Position numbers and translations under genes: made by a program. The notes under the pieces are model-generated. The model did no database searches and was not told where the DNA came from. It worked only from the letters and a program-made list of their open reading frames with translations. Positions 16,349-26,579 of a DNA stretch of 64,000 nucleotides are shown here, one piece after another; position 1 is the first letter of the stretch, and the number at the start of each line of letters is the position of its first letter. Source of the stretch: an uncultured Mucilaginibacter sp. (GTDB lineage Bacteria > Bacteroidota > Bacteroidia > Sphingobacteriales > Sphingobacteriaceae); contig CAIPFE010000022.1 in NCBI GenBank assembly GCA_903864275.1, positions 1 to 64,000 on the forward strand, written 5' to 3'.

Positions 16349-17749
16349 TTACGGCGGACTATTTGCCGTGGCTACCGTTATCGTCGCTGAATTTTCGAGT
16401 GTGCGAGCGTGGATAATGTCCACACGGAGTGAAGAATTATCAACAAATGATGCCGTCAGCGCATGAGCGGTGGGAGAATCAGCCCTATTATTCTGATCTA
16501 TAACAACTTGCGCATCATCGGTCATCGGCGGCTCGGGGCAAATTGCAGCGCTGTTTTCGTCCGGGCTACCATGCCGTATCAACTTATTTACCGTCCCCAG
16601 CCCAATATTGAGCTGTAGGGCTATTTGCCGCTGGCTTAGCCCTACAGCTGAAAGCGCGGCTATTTGTACTGCCAGCAGTTGGTGGTCTGCAGGTGAGCGG
16701 TTATAACCATGCCGGTATGCTACCTGTATATGCGGCCGCTCGGCATCGAAGCCTTCGAAATCGAAATGCAGAAAATTGCCGGGCTTTGTACCCGAAAGCG
16801 GCGCTTTGCTGATGCGGCAAAGGGCAACGTTGTCTTCGCCGTAAATTTGTTGGGTGTTGCGCTGCTTTATCTGCTTTAAATAGCATAAACCGGCCTCTTT
16901 GGTGCTTCTGCCGATGGCGAAGGCGCTGTCGGCAAAGTTGATAAGGAGCTTGCTGCCATGCAGGTCTTCGGCAGCCAGCGGCCGGGCGGGATTGCGGCGT
17001 TTGGGCGTATGCGCCAGTACCAGGATGGAGAGCTTATGGTCGGCTTTAAGGCTTTTGAGGTTATTCATGAGCCGTAGGGCCACGGCCGCGCTTTCGGTAC
17101 CGCCGCGCAGGCAGGTGACATTATCAATTACAAGCACGGTGGCGCCGATCTGCCTTATTTTGTATTCGAGGCCTGCAATAAGGAGATCATCATAGCCTTT
17201 GAAATTGCTGACGGTAACGGCATTTTCGGGGTTGAACTGCGCACGATAGAAGTTGGTGGGGAACTGGTGATCGCCCTCCGGGTGACTGTAACGCTGGTAA
17301 AATTGGGTGGTAGTGAGCTCAAAATCAACATACATTACCTTTTCGGGTTTGGCATCGCAGGCAAAGGGGCCGGTTGGTTTAGCGCGGGCAATATTGTTGG
17401 CGATCTGCACAGCCAGTACCGATTTGCCGGCATTGGTATCGGCAAAAAGGATGCAAAGCTCACCCTGGTGCCAGAATTCGCCGAAAAGCATTTTTGCTTC
17501 AGGTTCGCGTTCGCCAAGCTCCATCCAGCGGTTGCCTGTTTCTATCGTAAAAAGACGGCGTACAGCATCAGGATCGGGCAGCTGTGGCCCGGATTTTTTA
17601 CGCGCGGCCGGGCGGTACGTTTCCCCGCGCGCCTCCGCGCGGATCTGCTCGATAAACTCCGGGCGCTCGGCAGACGGCGGTTCGCGGAAGGTACCCGGGT
17701 AAGGCGCCGGGTAAGGCAAAAGGTGAAAATCGAGTGGTGCACCGTCCAT
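16349..17749 (-). CDS. RepA-like AAA/RecA-fold ATPase with C-terminal HTH
   Basis: 466 aa. The Pro/Arg-rich N-terminal 60 residues are followed by a RecA-like core. Walker A reads ADTNAGKS (103-110), with Ala in place of the first Gly. Walker B is TVLVIDNV near residue 205. ILVLAHTPKRR and EDLHGSKLL follow, as in RepA/hexameric helicase relatives. A helix-turn-helix (LSQRQIALQLNIGLGTVNKLI) lies near 374-394, and the tail is low-complexity. Such lone ATPases are common near mobile DNA in Bacteroidota; the role is unknown. Its base composition is richer in G+C than the neighbours. Confidence 0.8.
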   Translation of the reverse strand: MDGAPLDFHLLPYPAPYPGTFREPPSAERPEFIEQIRAEARGETYRPAARKKSGPQLPDPDAVRRLFTIETGNRWMELGEREPEAKMLFGEFWHQGELCILFADTNAGKSVLAVQIANNIARAKPTGPFACDAKPEKVMYVDFELTTTQFYQRYSHPEGDHQFPTNFYRAQFNPENAVTVSNFKGYDDLLIAGLEYKIRQIGATVLVIDNVTCLRGGTESAAVALRLMNNLKSLKADHKLSILVLAHTPKRRNPARPLAAEDLHGSKLLINFADSAFAIGRSTKEAGLCYLKQIKQRNTQQIYGEDNVALCRISKAPLSGTKPGNFLHFDFEGFDAERPHIQVAYRHGYNRSPADHQLLAVQIAALSAVGLSQRQIALQLNIGLGTVNKLIRHGSPDENSAAICPEPPMTDDAQVVIDQNNRADSPTAHALTASFVDNSSLRVDIIHARTLENSATITVATANSPP

Positions 17750-18202
17750 TTGAGTAAGCTGGGGGGATATGGGTTTGTGAATAAACCCGCGTGAATAACA
17801 AAGATAGGGGGTTGAAAGATGAGAAGTGGTGACACTGTTTTGTCAGTAGTTGGATTTAGATGTGAGATATGAGATGTGAGATATGAGATTAGTCCGAAAG
17901 TCCGACCGCGTGCCGCCTCAACTTTAGCGGTGGCGCAAAGAAGCTGCGGCTGACGTTTCGGTGAAAACTCCCGTCGCAGCAAAAATGCAAAAATTGCAAA
18001 TAGTTAAATTTTACTTGGCTGATAATCAGGTGTTCATGGTTTTAAAAACGTCTGTGTTCGCGCGAAGTGAACGCGAACACCGGTAATTTTTGCGCACCCG
18101 CAATTATTTTTCGGCTAAGTCGGATTCTTAACGGGGCGGGTATTTTTTTCGTTTTATTTTTAAATTAAATGACTGTGCTTATCTTGTATTCAATTTTCTG
18201 AT
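17750..18202. repeat. Intergenic region with one copy of the GCGAAGTGAACGC repeat
   Basis: No gene. 17855-17895 is a simple GAGATRTGAGATATGAGATTAG-like stretch followed by TCCGAAAGTCCG. A dispersed-repeat copy (R1) spans about 18015-18082. In it GTGTTCGCG and CGCGAACAC form a perfect 9-bp stem around CGAAGTGAA. Confidence 0.6.
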
Positions 18203-18826
18203 ATGCGCACAATATATTCACCAAAGGTTACTGCTATAGTGATATTCGCTTTTTTAATGGTGTTTTATTGCTGCCATTCGTTTGCACAAGGTTACAAGTT
18301 GCATGGAAAGATCAAAGGTGTAGGCGATGGCTGGGCCTTTTTGAGGCACCGGCAGACGGGGAAAATAGATTCCTGCCGGATCGAGGCTGGTCATTTCTCG
18401 CTTTCGGGCGCCTTAACCACCCCTGAATTTTGCACGTTTGGTTTTTCGGCCAATGGCGTTAAAGATTATTATTTAAGCTTTTTTTTAGAAAATGGCGAGT
18501 TCAACATGACGGCCGGCAAAGATTCGCTAAATGATACCAGTATCAGGTTTACCGGAAGCCTGGTGGAAAATGAGTTCCAGGACTTTCAAAGGCAGGTAAG
18601 CCAGGTCAATCAACAACATTATCCACAAGCGACGGCTGAAACCAAACTGGCACAAGTGGCGGCGACTTTCGCATCACAGCATCCTGGCTCTTATGTAAGC
18701 GCTTTTGCACTGGACTCTTATGAAAATAACTTAGCCGAATTATCCCGGCTTTATAACCGCTTGTCGCCGGAGATCCGGCGGTCTTACTATGGTCAGTTAG
18801 TCAACAATAAAATTAATCGCCATTAG
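18203..18826 (+). CDS. DUF4369-containing protein without thioredoxin domain
   Basis: 207 aa. Signal peptide (residues 8-29, ending SFAQ). The mature part begins YKLHGKIKGVGDGWAFLRH with DSCRIEAGHFSLSGAL, the DUF4369 beta domain usually found before a TlpA-like thioredoxin domain in 350-400 aa Bacteroidota proteins. Here the protein stops after the helical linker (LSRLYNRLSPEIRRSYYGQ) and no CxxC is present. It is either a truncated disulfide-exchange protein or a stand-alone domain. It is predicted to be periplasmic. Confidence 0.75.
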   Translation: MRTIYSPKVTAIVIFAFLMVFYCCHSFAQGYKLHGKIKGVGDGWAFLRHRQTGKIDSCRIEAGHFSLSGALTTPEFCTFGFSANGVKDYYLSFFLENGEFNMTAGKDSLNDTSIRFTGSLVENEFQDFQRQVSQVNQQHYPQATAETKLAQVAATFASQHPGSYVSAFALDSYENNLAELSRLYNRLSPEIRRSYYGQLVNNKINRH

Positions 18827-19107
18827 TCAATTCCCCCTGCCGGGTGTGGGCAATTAAACACATTAAAAATTCCGTTGGCTGTTTGTTTGGCGCTCCTTTC
18901 AAATATTTTCAAAAATCAACCGGCTGATTTTCAGGCGTTCACGCAATTTTTTTTGTGTGTTTGTGCGAAGTGAACGCGAACGGGGGGTAGAGACCAGAGG
19001 TTAGAGATTAGTTGAATTTGCCATACCGCAATCCCTGGTGGCCCTGCTATTATATTTATCCCGGTATTAAATTGGGGTTAAGCAGCATTGAAAGAAATCA
19101 TTTCTAA
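18827..19107. repeat. Intergenic region with dispersed-repeat copy R2
   Basis: The repeat spans about 18909-18983: AAAAATCAACCGGCTGATTTTCA, then GGCGTTCACGC, then GTGCGAAGTGAACGCGAAC. It is followed by AGAGGTTAGAGATTAG (about 18998-19013). No gene. Confidence 0.65.
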
Positions 19108-19136
19108 TAAAAAAAGCACCCCAAAAAGGGGCGCTC
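19108..19136 (-). terminator. Terminator of the PUL operon
   Basis: Read on the minus strand: GCGCCCC, loop TTTTT, GGGGTGC, then seven T. A textbook intrinsic terminator 58 bp after the LamG gene stop. Confidence 0.8.
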
Positions 19137-19193
19137 TCTCAACTAAGCTTTAAATCGATCAACTAAATCTCAACCCAGTTCTCTTTAATAGCT

Positions 19194-20246
19194 TTATGGC
19201 TGTTCCATTGTATACAATGATTTTACTTCCGTATCGCTTAACACTTTATTATAAAGGTGCACATCGTCAATGGCCCCCATAAAGTAATTGCCGCCATAAT
19301 AGGCCATCGGGCTGTTTGGATCAGTAAAGTTATAAGCCGATTTAGGCAGTTCGTTACCTATGGCGAGTGGTGGCGGAGCAACCAGGGTTGTTGGGTCGCC
19401 GGTTATATTGGCTGTTTTTACCAAAGCCCCATTAATATAAAATTTCTCGGTACCATTTGTAAAACTCGCTACCACCTGTGTCCATACACCCAGTGTAACC
19501 GACGGCCCGCCATCATCCTGGTCGTGGTCCCCGGTGCTTGTGTTTACGGTCAGGAAAGGCAAATTGCCCCCCTGTAACTGGAATTTATACCCGTTCCAGC
19601 GGTCTAAAGAAAATATGTAATTTCCATTACTTGCCACATCCGGTTTTATCCATGCACAAATTGTAAAACTCGAGGGGCGCAGTGTTATGTCAAAAGGCAC
19701 TTCGACATAGGCGCCGTTGTTAAATGTATAAGCATTATTGGCAACGCCATAGCGGTCGGCAACCAAAACAGGCAAAGTGGCGCCATCAACGGCAGGCGCG
19801 CCGTAAGGGCCTACCCAGCCGGTTTGTAAGGTACCATTGTGGCCATTGCCCGATACATCCTTTGCGTTACCGGTAAAAGTCCAGGAGGCGATCAGGTTGG
19901 CTGCGGAAATTTGCTGTATTAAATTTACATTAAACTGCCCTGCTGCCCGCAAAAGATTTGCCACGGCATTGTTAACCTCCTGCTGTGTAAATTGGCCTGT
20001 TTCAACGCTTTTGGCTAAAGTTAAGGCTGTTTCAAGCGTTGCTTTTGAGCCTACCACGTAGTCTCCGGCTTGCTTTCCTTCAACTGCCAGGTTATAGACC
20101 GCCGTCAGCGAATCAGTTACTGCGCCAAGCCTGGTCTTGTTAGAATTATAGTCCGGTTTAGCAGCGCTTTTTTTACAGGATTGAAAGACGGCTGCCAGCG
20201 CCATCACCATGATGGCGGCTGTCATTATTTTTTTAAGTTTTTTCAT
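19194..20246 (-). CDS. LamG-domain surface lipoprotein of the PUL
   Basis: 350 aa. Lipobox FQSC, Cys24. Residues about 35-115 are a helical FIVAR-like bundle (LTAVYNLAVEGKQAGDY...LETALTLAKSVETG). Residues about 120-345 are a LamG/concanavalin-like sandwich (LIASWTFTGNAKDVSGNGHNG, FTICAWIKPD, FYINGALVKTANI, GAIDDVHLYNKVLSDTEV). It probably binds glycan at the cell surface alongside SusC and SusD, with which it is co-transcribed (29-bp gap). Confidence 0.87.
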   Translation of the reverse strand: MKKLKKIMTAAIMVMALAAVFQSCKKSAAKPDYNSNKTRLGAVTDSLTAVYNLAVEGKQAGDYVVGSKATLETALTLAKSVETGQFTQQEVNNAVANLLRAAGQFNVNLIQQISAANLIASWTFTGNAKDVSGNGHNGTLQTGWVGPYGAPAVDGATLPVLVADRYGVANNAYTFNNGAYVEVPFDITLRPSSFTICAWIKPDVASNGNYIFSLDRWNGYKFQLQGGNLPFLTVNTSTGDHDQDDGGPSVTLGVWTQVVASFTNGTEKFYINGALVKTANITGDPTTLVAPPPLAIGNELPKSAYNFTDPNSPMAYYGGNYFMGAIDDVHLYNKVLSDTEVKSLYTMEQP

Positions 20247-20275
20247 TTGTTAATGATTATTTTAAAAATGTTCAA

Positions 20276-21781
20276 TTACTCACCCAATTTTGAATTGGCC
20301 TCCCTTTCACTTTCGGGTATCGGGAAAAACTGGTTGGTAGTAAAATTAAAATTAGGCTTACTGCTGAGCGCCGCCTGGGCGTAAGTTTGGCCGTAACGAA
20401 TAATATCGAAAAACCTGTGAAACTCCAAAGCCAGTTCCGAGCGTCTTTCTACACGGATAATATCGCGCAATGAAGCCTGGTTAGTAATTGTAATGTCTGG
20501 CAGCAGGCCAGCGGGTATTGTACCAAAACCGGGTAAAGAAGAATCGTTCAGATAACTTTCCCTTGCGCGTTTGCGCACCCGGTTAAGCGGGGCTAACGCT
20601 CCGGCACTATTGCCCGACTCATTGAGCGCTTCGGCCTCAATAAGCAATACTTCAGCAAACCGGATGGCCTGGTAATTTAAATTGCCATCGCCCCTGATAT
20701 TAATTGGGATCTCGGATAAAGGCTGCGTATGTTTTTTACTTACATAGCCTGTTGATGTCCATGCAGGGTCGAAGGGGGAATCAAAGTAAGGATGCCCGGC
20801 TCTTCCAACCGTATAATCAAGACGTGGGTCATCAGTACCGTCCGTCGCCTTTTCAAAATTATTTACTAAGCTTTGTGTCGGCAGGTAAAACCCGTAGCCA
20901 TTTAAGGGGCGCGGGGCAAACCATGCATTTAAATTATTTCCCTGGTACGGAACAAGACCGCTTGTATGCTGGATTGAGAAAACGCCTTCAGCGTTATTTT
21001 TGGTTGCCGCCCTGAAATTGTCGGCAAAAACCGGTAACAGGCTATATACACCCAAAGCATCTACCGCTTGTGCGGTTGTAGCCGCCAGTGCCCATTTTTG
21101 TTCGAAAAGATAAGTTTTTGCCAGCAAAGCTAAGGCTGCACCTTTGGTTACACGGCCCACATCGGCCCCGGTCCACGTTGTAGGCAAAACAGCCGCAGCA
21201 GCCTGGCAATCTTTTTCTATCTGCGCATAAATTTGCGTTTGCGGTAATGCAGGGCTTTGTAGTTCAGCAGGAGTTTCCACCTTTAAATGCAAGGGTATTT
21301 TTCCATAAGCCGCGGTTAAGTTAAAGTAGTAATAAGCCCTTAAAAATTCGGCCTGCGCTACTACTGATGCCCTTACAGGCTCACTCACCCCGGGTTGGGC
21401 GGTTGCTAGTCCGTCAGTAACTACATTACATGCAAAAACGCCATCATAATACCTTTTCCAAACGGCTTCAACAGCCGAATTCGAGGGGTTGATATTAAAG
21501 TTTTGCACGCTCAAAAAATCAGACTGGTCGCCATCACTGCTTCCTTTTATGGCATCATCCGAAGCCAGGTCGCCCAAAACCCATATCGCGTTCGAAGAGC
21601 CATCTGTGAAAGTGAGCGGAGCATACGCAGCATTTACCCCCAAATTGGCATTAGCATCAGAGGTAAAAAAATTGCTGGTTTGGTACTGGCCCAAAACCGG
21701 TTGGTCAAGCACCTTTTTACATCCTGTCGAAATAATGAACAGGGATGCAGTTATGTAGATATAAATATTTTTTGCTTTCAT
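20276..21781 (-). CDS. susD: SusD/RagB-family glycan-binding lipoprotein
   Basis: 501 aa. Lipobox STGC, Cys21. N-terminal SusD-like TPR region (VWKRYYDGVFACNVVTDGL, RAEFLRAYYYFNLTAAYGKIPL) and C-terminal RagB motif (IRFAEVLLIEAEALNESGNSAGALAPLNRVRKRA, LRDIIRVERRSELALEFHRFFDIIRYG). It sits on the outer membrane as a lid for the SusC pore, 17 bp downstream of susC. Ligand specificity cannot be read from the sequence. Confidence 0.93.
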   Translation of the reverse strand: MKAKNIYIYITASLFIISTGCKKVLDQPVLGQYQTSNFFTSDANANLGVNAAYAPLTFTDGSSNAIWVLGDLASDDAIKGSSDGDQSDFLSVQNFNINPSNSAVEAVWKRYYDGVFACNVVTDGLATAQPGVSEPVRASVVAQAEFLRAYYYFNLTAAYGKIPLHLKVETPAELQSPALPQTQIYAQIEKDCQAAAAVLPTTWTGADVGRVTKGAALALLAKTYLFEQKWALAATTAQAVDALGVYSLLPVFADNFRAATKNNAEGVFSIQHTSGLVPYQGNNLNAWFAPRPLNGYGFYLPTQSLVNNFEKATDGTDDPRLDYTVGRAGHPYFDSPFDPAWTSTGYVSKKHTQPLSEIPINIRGDGNLNYQAIRFAEVLLIEAEALNESGNSAGALAPLNRVRKRARESYLNDSSLPGFGTIPAGLLPDITITNQASLRDIIRVERRSELALEFHRFFDIIRYGQTYAQAALSSKPNFNFTTNQFFPIPESEREANSKLGE

Positions 21782-21798
21782 CTCTATATTTTTTTTGG

Positions 21799-24700
21799 TT
21801 AGAAATTAGCGTTAACACCAACAGTTATTGTACGCGCCGATGGATAAGTTCCCCAATCGATACCCACTGCCCTTGGGCCGTCCGCTGCGTTATCGGTATT
21901 TTGATATTGCTCGGGATCAAGACCGGTGTACTTGGTAAAGGTGAGCAGGTTTTGGCCGCTTACATAAATACGTACTGATGATACACCCAGGGTTTTTAAA
22001 GTATTGGCGCCTAAGGTATATCCTAACTGAACATTTTTAAGCCTTAGGTATGATCCGCTTTCAAGGAACCGTGTTGATGGCATTTTATTGTTTGCGCCAT
22101 CTGTCCACGACAATAGCGGATAGGTATTGGTTGACCCCGGACCTGTCCAGGCATTTTCGGCGATCCGCTGGGTAATATTAAAAGGGCGGTAAAAGCCTTC
22201 GATGTCGGTAAGTACCTGGTTATAAATTTTATTACCATATACTCCCTGGAAAAATGCACTCAAATCGAAGTTTTTATACTTCACATTGGCGGTAAGGCCA
22301 TATGTAAATTTTGGTATCGGGCTGCCCACGAAACTGCGGTCTTTATCATCTATAACGCCATCTCCGTTTACATCTTTATACATTACGTCGCCCGGCCTTA
22401 TACCCGGCCCCTGGTAGGCGTGGGTAAATACCTGCTGCGCACTTTGAAATATGCCTTCCTGCTGCAACAAATAAAACGAGCCTATTGGCTGTCCCACTTC
22501 GGTCAATGTACCAAAATAGTTATTGTCGATACGTCCGCCGGGGATGGGTGTGCCACCCGCAAGGGAGGTTACCTCATTTTTAAGGGTAGCGAAATTACCG
22601 TTCAGACTATAGCTCCAGTCATTGTTGATCACCTTTTTGTAGGTCAGCTCCAATTCGAGGCCGCTGTTGCGTACACTTCCGGCGTTTACTTCAGGTTCTC
22701 CTACCGGAAAAGGCTGCTGCCCGCCGCCACTGCTTGGTTCGGGCAGAGGGATTAACATATTCGTTGTGTTTTTAACATAATAATCGGCAGTAAACAAAAG
22801 GGCGTTCTCAAAAAAACCAATATCCAACCCTACATCTTCCTGGGTGCTTGTTTCCCAGCGAACATTTGGATTACCCAAAGATGTAATACTGATTCCCTGG
22901 TTTGTGGCCCCTCCAAAAGGATAATAACCACTTGTGCCAAAGGTTGAAGTGTATGGATAATTGCCGATCCCTGCATTGCCCAACTGGCCAATACTGCCGC
23001 GTAGTTTAAGGGTAGAAATGGGTTTAACATTTTTCATGAAATCTTCCCGGTCAATCCTCCATCCCAATGAGCCTGAATAAAAATTCTCATAACGTGATGA
23101 CGGATCAAGCTGAGAAGACCCATCCCGGCGGAAATTCGCACTCGCGAGATATTTACCATCGTATTGATAATCTATCCGGCTAAAAAGAGAAAACATAGCA
23201 AGATGCGCCTCGTTGCCTCCGTTTTGCTGGCTTGCGGCGGTCCCGTTATCCAAATATTGAAAATCGGGGGTTTGATTAACATAGCCGGTTCGCGACGCGG
23301 ACAGGGCCTGTACATCCTGCTTAATTAATTCTGAACCTGCTAAAAGCTTAAAAACACTTTTGCCTAAAATAAGATCATAGGTGGCAGTATTTGTCCAGTT
23401 ATAGTTTAGATTATCTTCGTTTGACTGAGAAAGAGCATTTGGTGAATTAAAAAAACGATCGATACCATATGTTTCGAAAAACTGTTTGTTATCTGTTTGA
23501 ATCCAGTTCATACCAAAATCCGATCTTATTTTCAAACCTTTTATAGGATCAAGCTCCGCAAAAGCATCGCCCAACAGCGTATAACCATACGTATTGTTGT
23601 TAGTTGCATCGGCCAGCGCCACAGGGTTTATGCCATCGCCCAAAAAATTACCCAAAGTAGGGTCTTGTTTTGGCAGATCGACAAATTGCCCGCTGGCATT
23701 GCGAACAGGGGTGCCGGGTGTACGGAACAGCGCATAGCGCACAACGCTGGGCGCACCTACAAAACCATCACCGGATGTGCCAACTGTCCTTGTTTTTGAG
23801 TACGAAAGATTGACGTTGGTACCTATTTTAAAATACTTTGATAAGGTACTGTTTATCGCCGTACGCAGGTTAAATCTGTTGTAAGATGAGTTTTCGATCA
23901 AACCATCCTGGCTAAAATAATTACCAGATAAGATATATTGAGAGGTTTCGTTACCTCCGCTAAGCGAAAGGTTACCGTTGCTTATCCGTGCAGGTTTCAA
24001 AATTTCTTTCAGCCAGTTTACATCAGATAATGTACTGGCCAGGCTATCAGATATTCCGGGCCTGCCATCATTTTTGGCTGCGGTATTATACGCTTGTACA
24101 TATTGCGCATTATTAGCCATTTTAATTAAATTCTGGGCCGTTTGAACACCGGTATAAGCATTAAAGTTGAGCAGTGTTTTGCCCGCTTTGCCATGTTTGG
24201 TGGTTATTATAATAACACCACCTGCTGCCCTCGCACCATAAATAGCCGCCGATGATGCATCTTTTAATACGTTGATACTTTCAATATCATTTGGCGATAT
24301 TTCGTTAATACCATCCTGGGTTGGCACGCCGTCAATTATATACAATGGGGAGATACCATTAATAGTTCCTGTTCCACGTATTATAACGTTTATGCCATCG
24401 CCCGGGGCGCCGGTATTTTGGGTTACAGCCACGCCTGCAGCCTTACCTTGTAATATCTGGTCGACACCACCCACGGGTATTGCGGTGATATCTTTGGCGT
24501 TTATTAATGATACTGCACCGGTAAGGTCCTTTTTTCGTTGCGTGGTATAACCCACAACAACAACCTCGTTTAAACTACCGGCAGCTTCCTTTAATACAAT
24601 ATTAAGCTGCGTTTGGCCAGCTACTGCAACTTCCTGGGTTTGATAGCCGATATAGGATACTACCAATGTAGCATTCTCAGGCACTGTTACGGTAAAATTA

Positions 24701-25020
24701 CCGTTTACATCGGTAACTGTAAGGCCATTGCCGTTTTTCAGGCCGACTGTGGCCCCTATAAGCGCTACGCCGCTGGGATCTGTAACCTTCCCTGTTACCT
24801 TTATATCGGCAAACTGCTGTTTGGCTGCTGCTGATTTTGAGGGAAGCGTATTTTGAGATGAACCACCGGTGTTGAGTCCCGGGTTATCTCCTTTTAGCGG
24901 ATTCGCATTTGCAGAAAACTGAACTAATGCTGCCAGGAGCAAAGCAAAAGCAAATTTCGCAGTAAAACGAATTCCTTTTTCATATCTGTGGATAATGAAA
25001 TAACTGTAAGTTTTTTTCAT
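21799..25020 (-). CDS. susC: SusC/RagA-family TonB-dependent outer-membrane transporter
   Basis: 1073 aa from ATG 25020 (MKKTYSYF...), which gives a good signal peptide; the longer frame to 25092 is unlikely. A carboxypeptidase-D-like regulatory domain (VTGKVTDPSGVALIGATVGLK) is followed by the TonB box and plug (LNEVVVVGYTTQRKKDLTGAV, the SusC signature). The barrel ends in an aromatic-terminated strand (ITVGVNANF). It imports oligosaccharides into the periplasm with TonB energy. It is the first gene of the susC-susD-lamG operon. Confidence 0.95.
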   Translation of the reverse strand: MKKTYSYFIIHRYEKGIRFTAKFAFALLLAALVQFSANANPLKGDNPGLNTGGSSQNTLPSKSAAAKQQFADIKVTGKVTDPSGVALIGATVGLKNGNGLTVTDVNGNFTVTVPENATLVVSYIGYQTQEVAVAGQTQLNIVLKEAAGSLNEVVVVGYTTQRKKDLTGAVSLINAKDITAIPVGGVDQILQGKAAGVAVTQNTGAPGDGINVIIRGTGTINGISPLYIIDGVPTQDGINEISPNDIESINVLKDASSAAIYGARAAGGVIIITTKHGKAGKTLLNFNAYTGVQTAQNLIKMANNAQYVQAYNTAAKNDGRPGISDSLASTLSDVNWLKEILKPARISNGNLSLSGGNETSQYILSGNYFSQDGLIENSSYNRFNLRTAINSTLSKYFKIGTNVNLSYSKTRTVGTSGDGFVGAPSVVRYALFRTPGTPVRNASGQFVDLPKQDPTLGNFLGDGINPVALADATNNNTYGYTLLGDAFAELDPIKGLKIRSDFGMNWIQTDNKQFFETYGIDRFFNSPNALSQSNEDNLNYNWTNTATYDLILGKSVFKLLAGSELIKQDVQALSASRTGYVNQTPDFQYLDNGTAASQQNGGNEAHLAMFSLFSRIDYQYDGKYLASANFRRDGSSQLDPSSRYENFYSGSLGWRIDREDFMKNVKPISTLKLRGSIGQLGNAGIGNYPYTSTFGTSGYYPFGGATNQGISITSLGNPNVRWETSTQEDVGLDIGFFENALLFTADYYVKNTTNMLIPLPEPSSGGGQQPFPVGEPEVNAGSVRNSGLELELTYKKVINNDWSYSLNGNFATLKNEVTSLAGGTPIPGGRIDNNYFGTLTEVGQPIGSFYLLQQEGIFQSAQQVFTHAYQGPGIRPGDVMYKDVNGDGVIDDKDRSFVGSPIPKFTYGLTANVKYKNFDLSAFFQGVYGNKIYNQVLTDIEGFYRPFNITQRIAENAWTGPGSTNTYPLLSWTDGANNKMPSTRFLESGSYLRLKNVQLGYTLGANTLKTLGVSSVRIYVSGQNLLTFTKYTGLDPEQYQNTDNAADGPRAVGIDWGTYPSARTITVGVNANF

Positions 25021-25358
25021 ATACTTTGAATTAAGGTGAATAATTGATTGATGCTTTGATAAGACCGGAACCGGCCAGATCAATGTTGCCATAAATGGAA
25101 ATGTCTTCGCTTTACATTTCGGCGGGTAATGTTTTTAGTAAACTATTTCATAAAATTTCCCCCTTCTTCTCATAGGTTTTATAGGTATATGTAATCTTAT
25201 ATTCAAGCTGGTTATCTCTGGTATTAATTGCATTAAAACGATGCTTTCCAATCAAAAAATGACAGTCCGTTTCCCGTTTTCAGGGCCAAAAGCGCCCCGA
25301 TCACTCACTAATTAGTAATGTGTTATTTAAAAAAATAGAATAAATTATTAGGGTAGTC
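25021..25358. other. Intergenic region upstream of susC
   Basis: 338 bp, no gene. It probably holds the susC promoter. No AAAACCGGTTTT palindrome is present, unlike the flanking GH130 operon, so susC regulation may differ or be read-through from GH130. Confidence 0.5.
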
Positions 25359-26522
25359 CTATAAAAGTGGTATTGGGTCGGGAGGCGCCGGTTTATAAGG
25401 GTCAAAAACTGCAACCCCCACCCTTGAGTCTGCACAACCATAATAGAGGAACCACTTTTTCTTAAAGTAAGCCATACCTTCAATAAAAACAGTTCCGTTT
25501 ACATATTGCCCGCTTTTTTCAAATGGCTCCATCGGGCGAAGAAATGGAACATCCAGGCGGGTTATTATTTTCGACGGATCCGTCGAAGAAAATAAAGCCT
25601 GCCCTGCGCAGTACGAATTACCATTGAAACGCTTGTCGCCGCCATCGCCCGGATGGTTTTTGCCGTTGTAAAATAATATGATGCCCTTGGCTGTCATAAT
25701 CGCGGGCGGCCCGCATTCGGTAAGGTCACTGTCAAAGTAGCCTTTGCGGGGTGATATTAATTGTTTGAGTGCGCCCGTATCATCAACAACGGGCTTCCAA
25801 TCGACCAGGTTGGCAGAAGTTGCTGCAAAAACATGCAATTCGCCCCAATACATCCAGTATCTGCCATTAACTTTTGCGATCACCTGCCGGTCGCTATTCA
25901 ATTTTGTCAGGATAGAGGCAGATTTATTGGCGATATCGGCAAACTTCCCATTATAAAATTTTCTGAAGATAGGGCCATGTTTTACCCAGGTGATCAAATC
26001 CGTCGAGGTAGCTACCCCAAGGCGCGGAACTTTACGGTTCCATTGCGTATAAAACATCACGTACGTTCCGTTTTCGGTCACTGCTACCCGTGGATCTTCG
26101 CAGCCTCCGGGCCATTCAAATTCTTTCTGACTATCATTCGCGGGAAATACCACAGGCGTGGCATTTCTTTTGAAAGTAAGCCCGTCGCTGCTTACGGCAT
26201 AACCGATCCGGGAGGTGCGGGTGCCGATCTCAACGCCGGTTTTGTCTTCGGATCTGTATAGGACGACTATTTTCCCGCCTTTAACTGTCGCTGCAGGATT
26301 AAAAGTATAGTTTGCTTCCCACTTCACCATTTTATTCGACATGGGGTCCAGAAATTTTGCATTCGCATCGGGTGAAATAATAGGATTGATATTTTGCGGC
26401 CGCACAAAACCGCCAAACGCCCATTTGGGAAGAACATTCTGCCCTGTTGTTTGAGCAACGGAAAAATTAAAAACCAGCAGACAGGCTAAAAATCCTGTTA
26501 GTTTAACAAGTTCCTTCTTCAT
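25359..26522 (-). CDS. Secreted GH130-family enzyme (beta-mannoside hydrolase/phosphorylase)
   Basis: 387 aa. Signal peptide ends near SVAQ (24). The GH130 five-blade propeller motifs include NPAATVKGGKIVVLYRSED (75-93), GCEDPR (140-145), YWGE with E228, TECGPPAI with E269, FYNGKNHPGD and YGCADSRVGV. I recall that secreted Bacteroides GH130 beta-1,2-mannosidases use two glutamates at the same 41-residue spacing. Hydrolysis of a beta-mannoside is therefore more likely than phosphorolysis, but this is from memory. It is the first gene after two operator palindromes, and its product would act on glycans before SusCD or in the periplasm. Confidence 0.85.
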   Translation of the reverse strand: MKKELVKLTGFLACLLVFNFSVAQTTGQNVLPKWAFGGFVRPQNINPIISPDANAKFLDPMSNKMVKWEANYTFNPAATVKGGKIVVLYRSEDKTGVEIGTRTSRIGYAVSSDGLTFKRNATPVVFPANDSQKEFEWPGGCEDPRVAVTENGTYVMFYTQWNRKVPRLGVATSTDLITWVKHGPIFRKFYNGKFADIANKSASILTKLNSDRQVIAKVNGRYWMYWGELHVFAATSANLVDWKPVVDDTGALKQLISPRKGYFDSDLTECGPPAIMTAKGIILFYNGKNHPGDGGDKRFNGNSYCAGQALFSSTDPSKIITRLDVPFLRPMEPFEKSGQYVNGTVFIEGMAYFKKKWFLYYGCADSRVGVAVFDPYKPAPPDPIPLL

Positions 26523-26579
26523 CAGGCGCGTTTATATTTTTATAGGTTTTATATCTGGTTATAACCGATTTAGTCGTGC

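Noticed and set aside
17267-17794. 175-codon plus-strand frame opposite the RepA-like ATPase
   Set aside because: A shadow of the G+C-rich ATPase gene, which has clear Walker motifs and an HTH on the minus strand.
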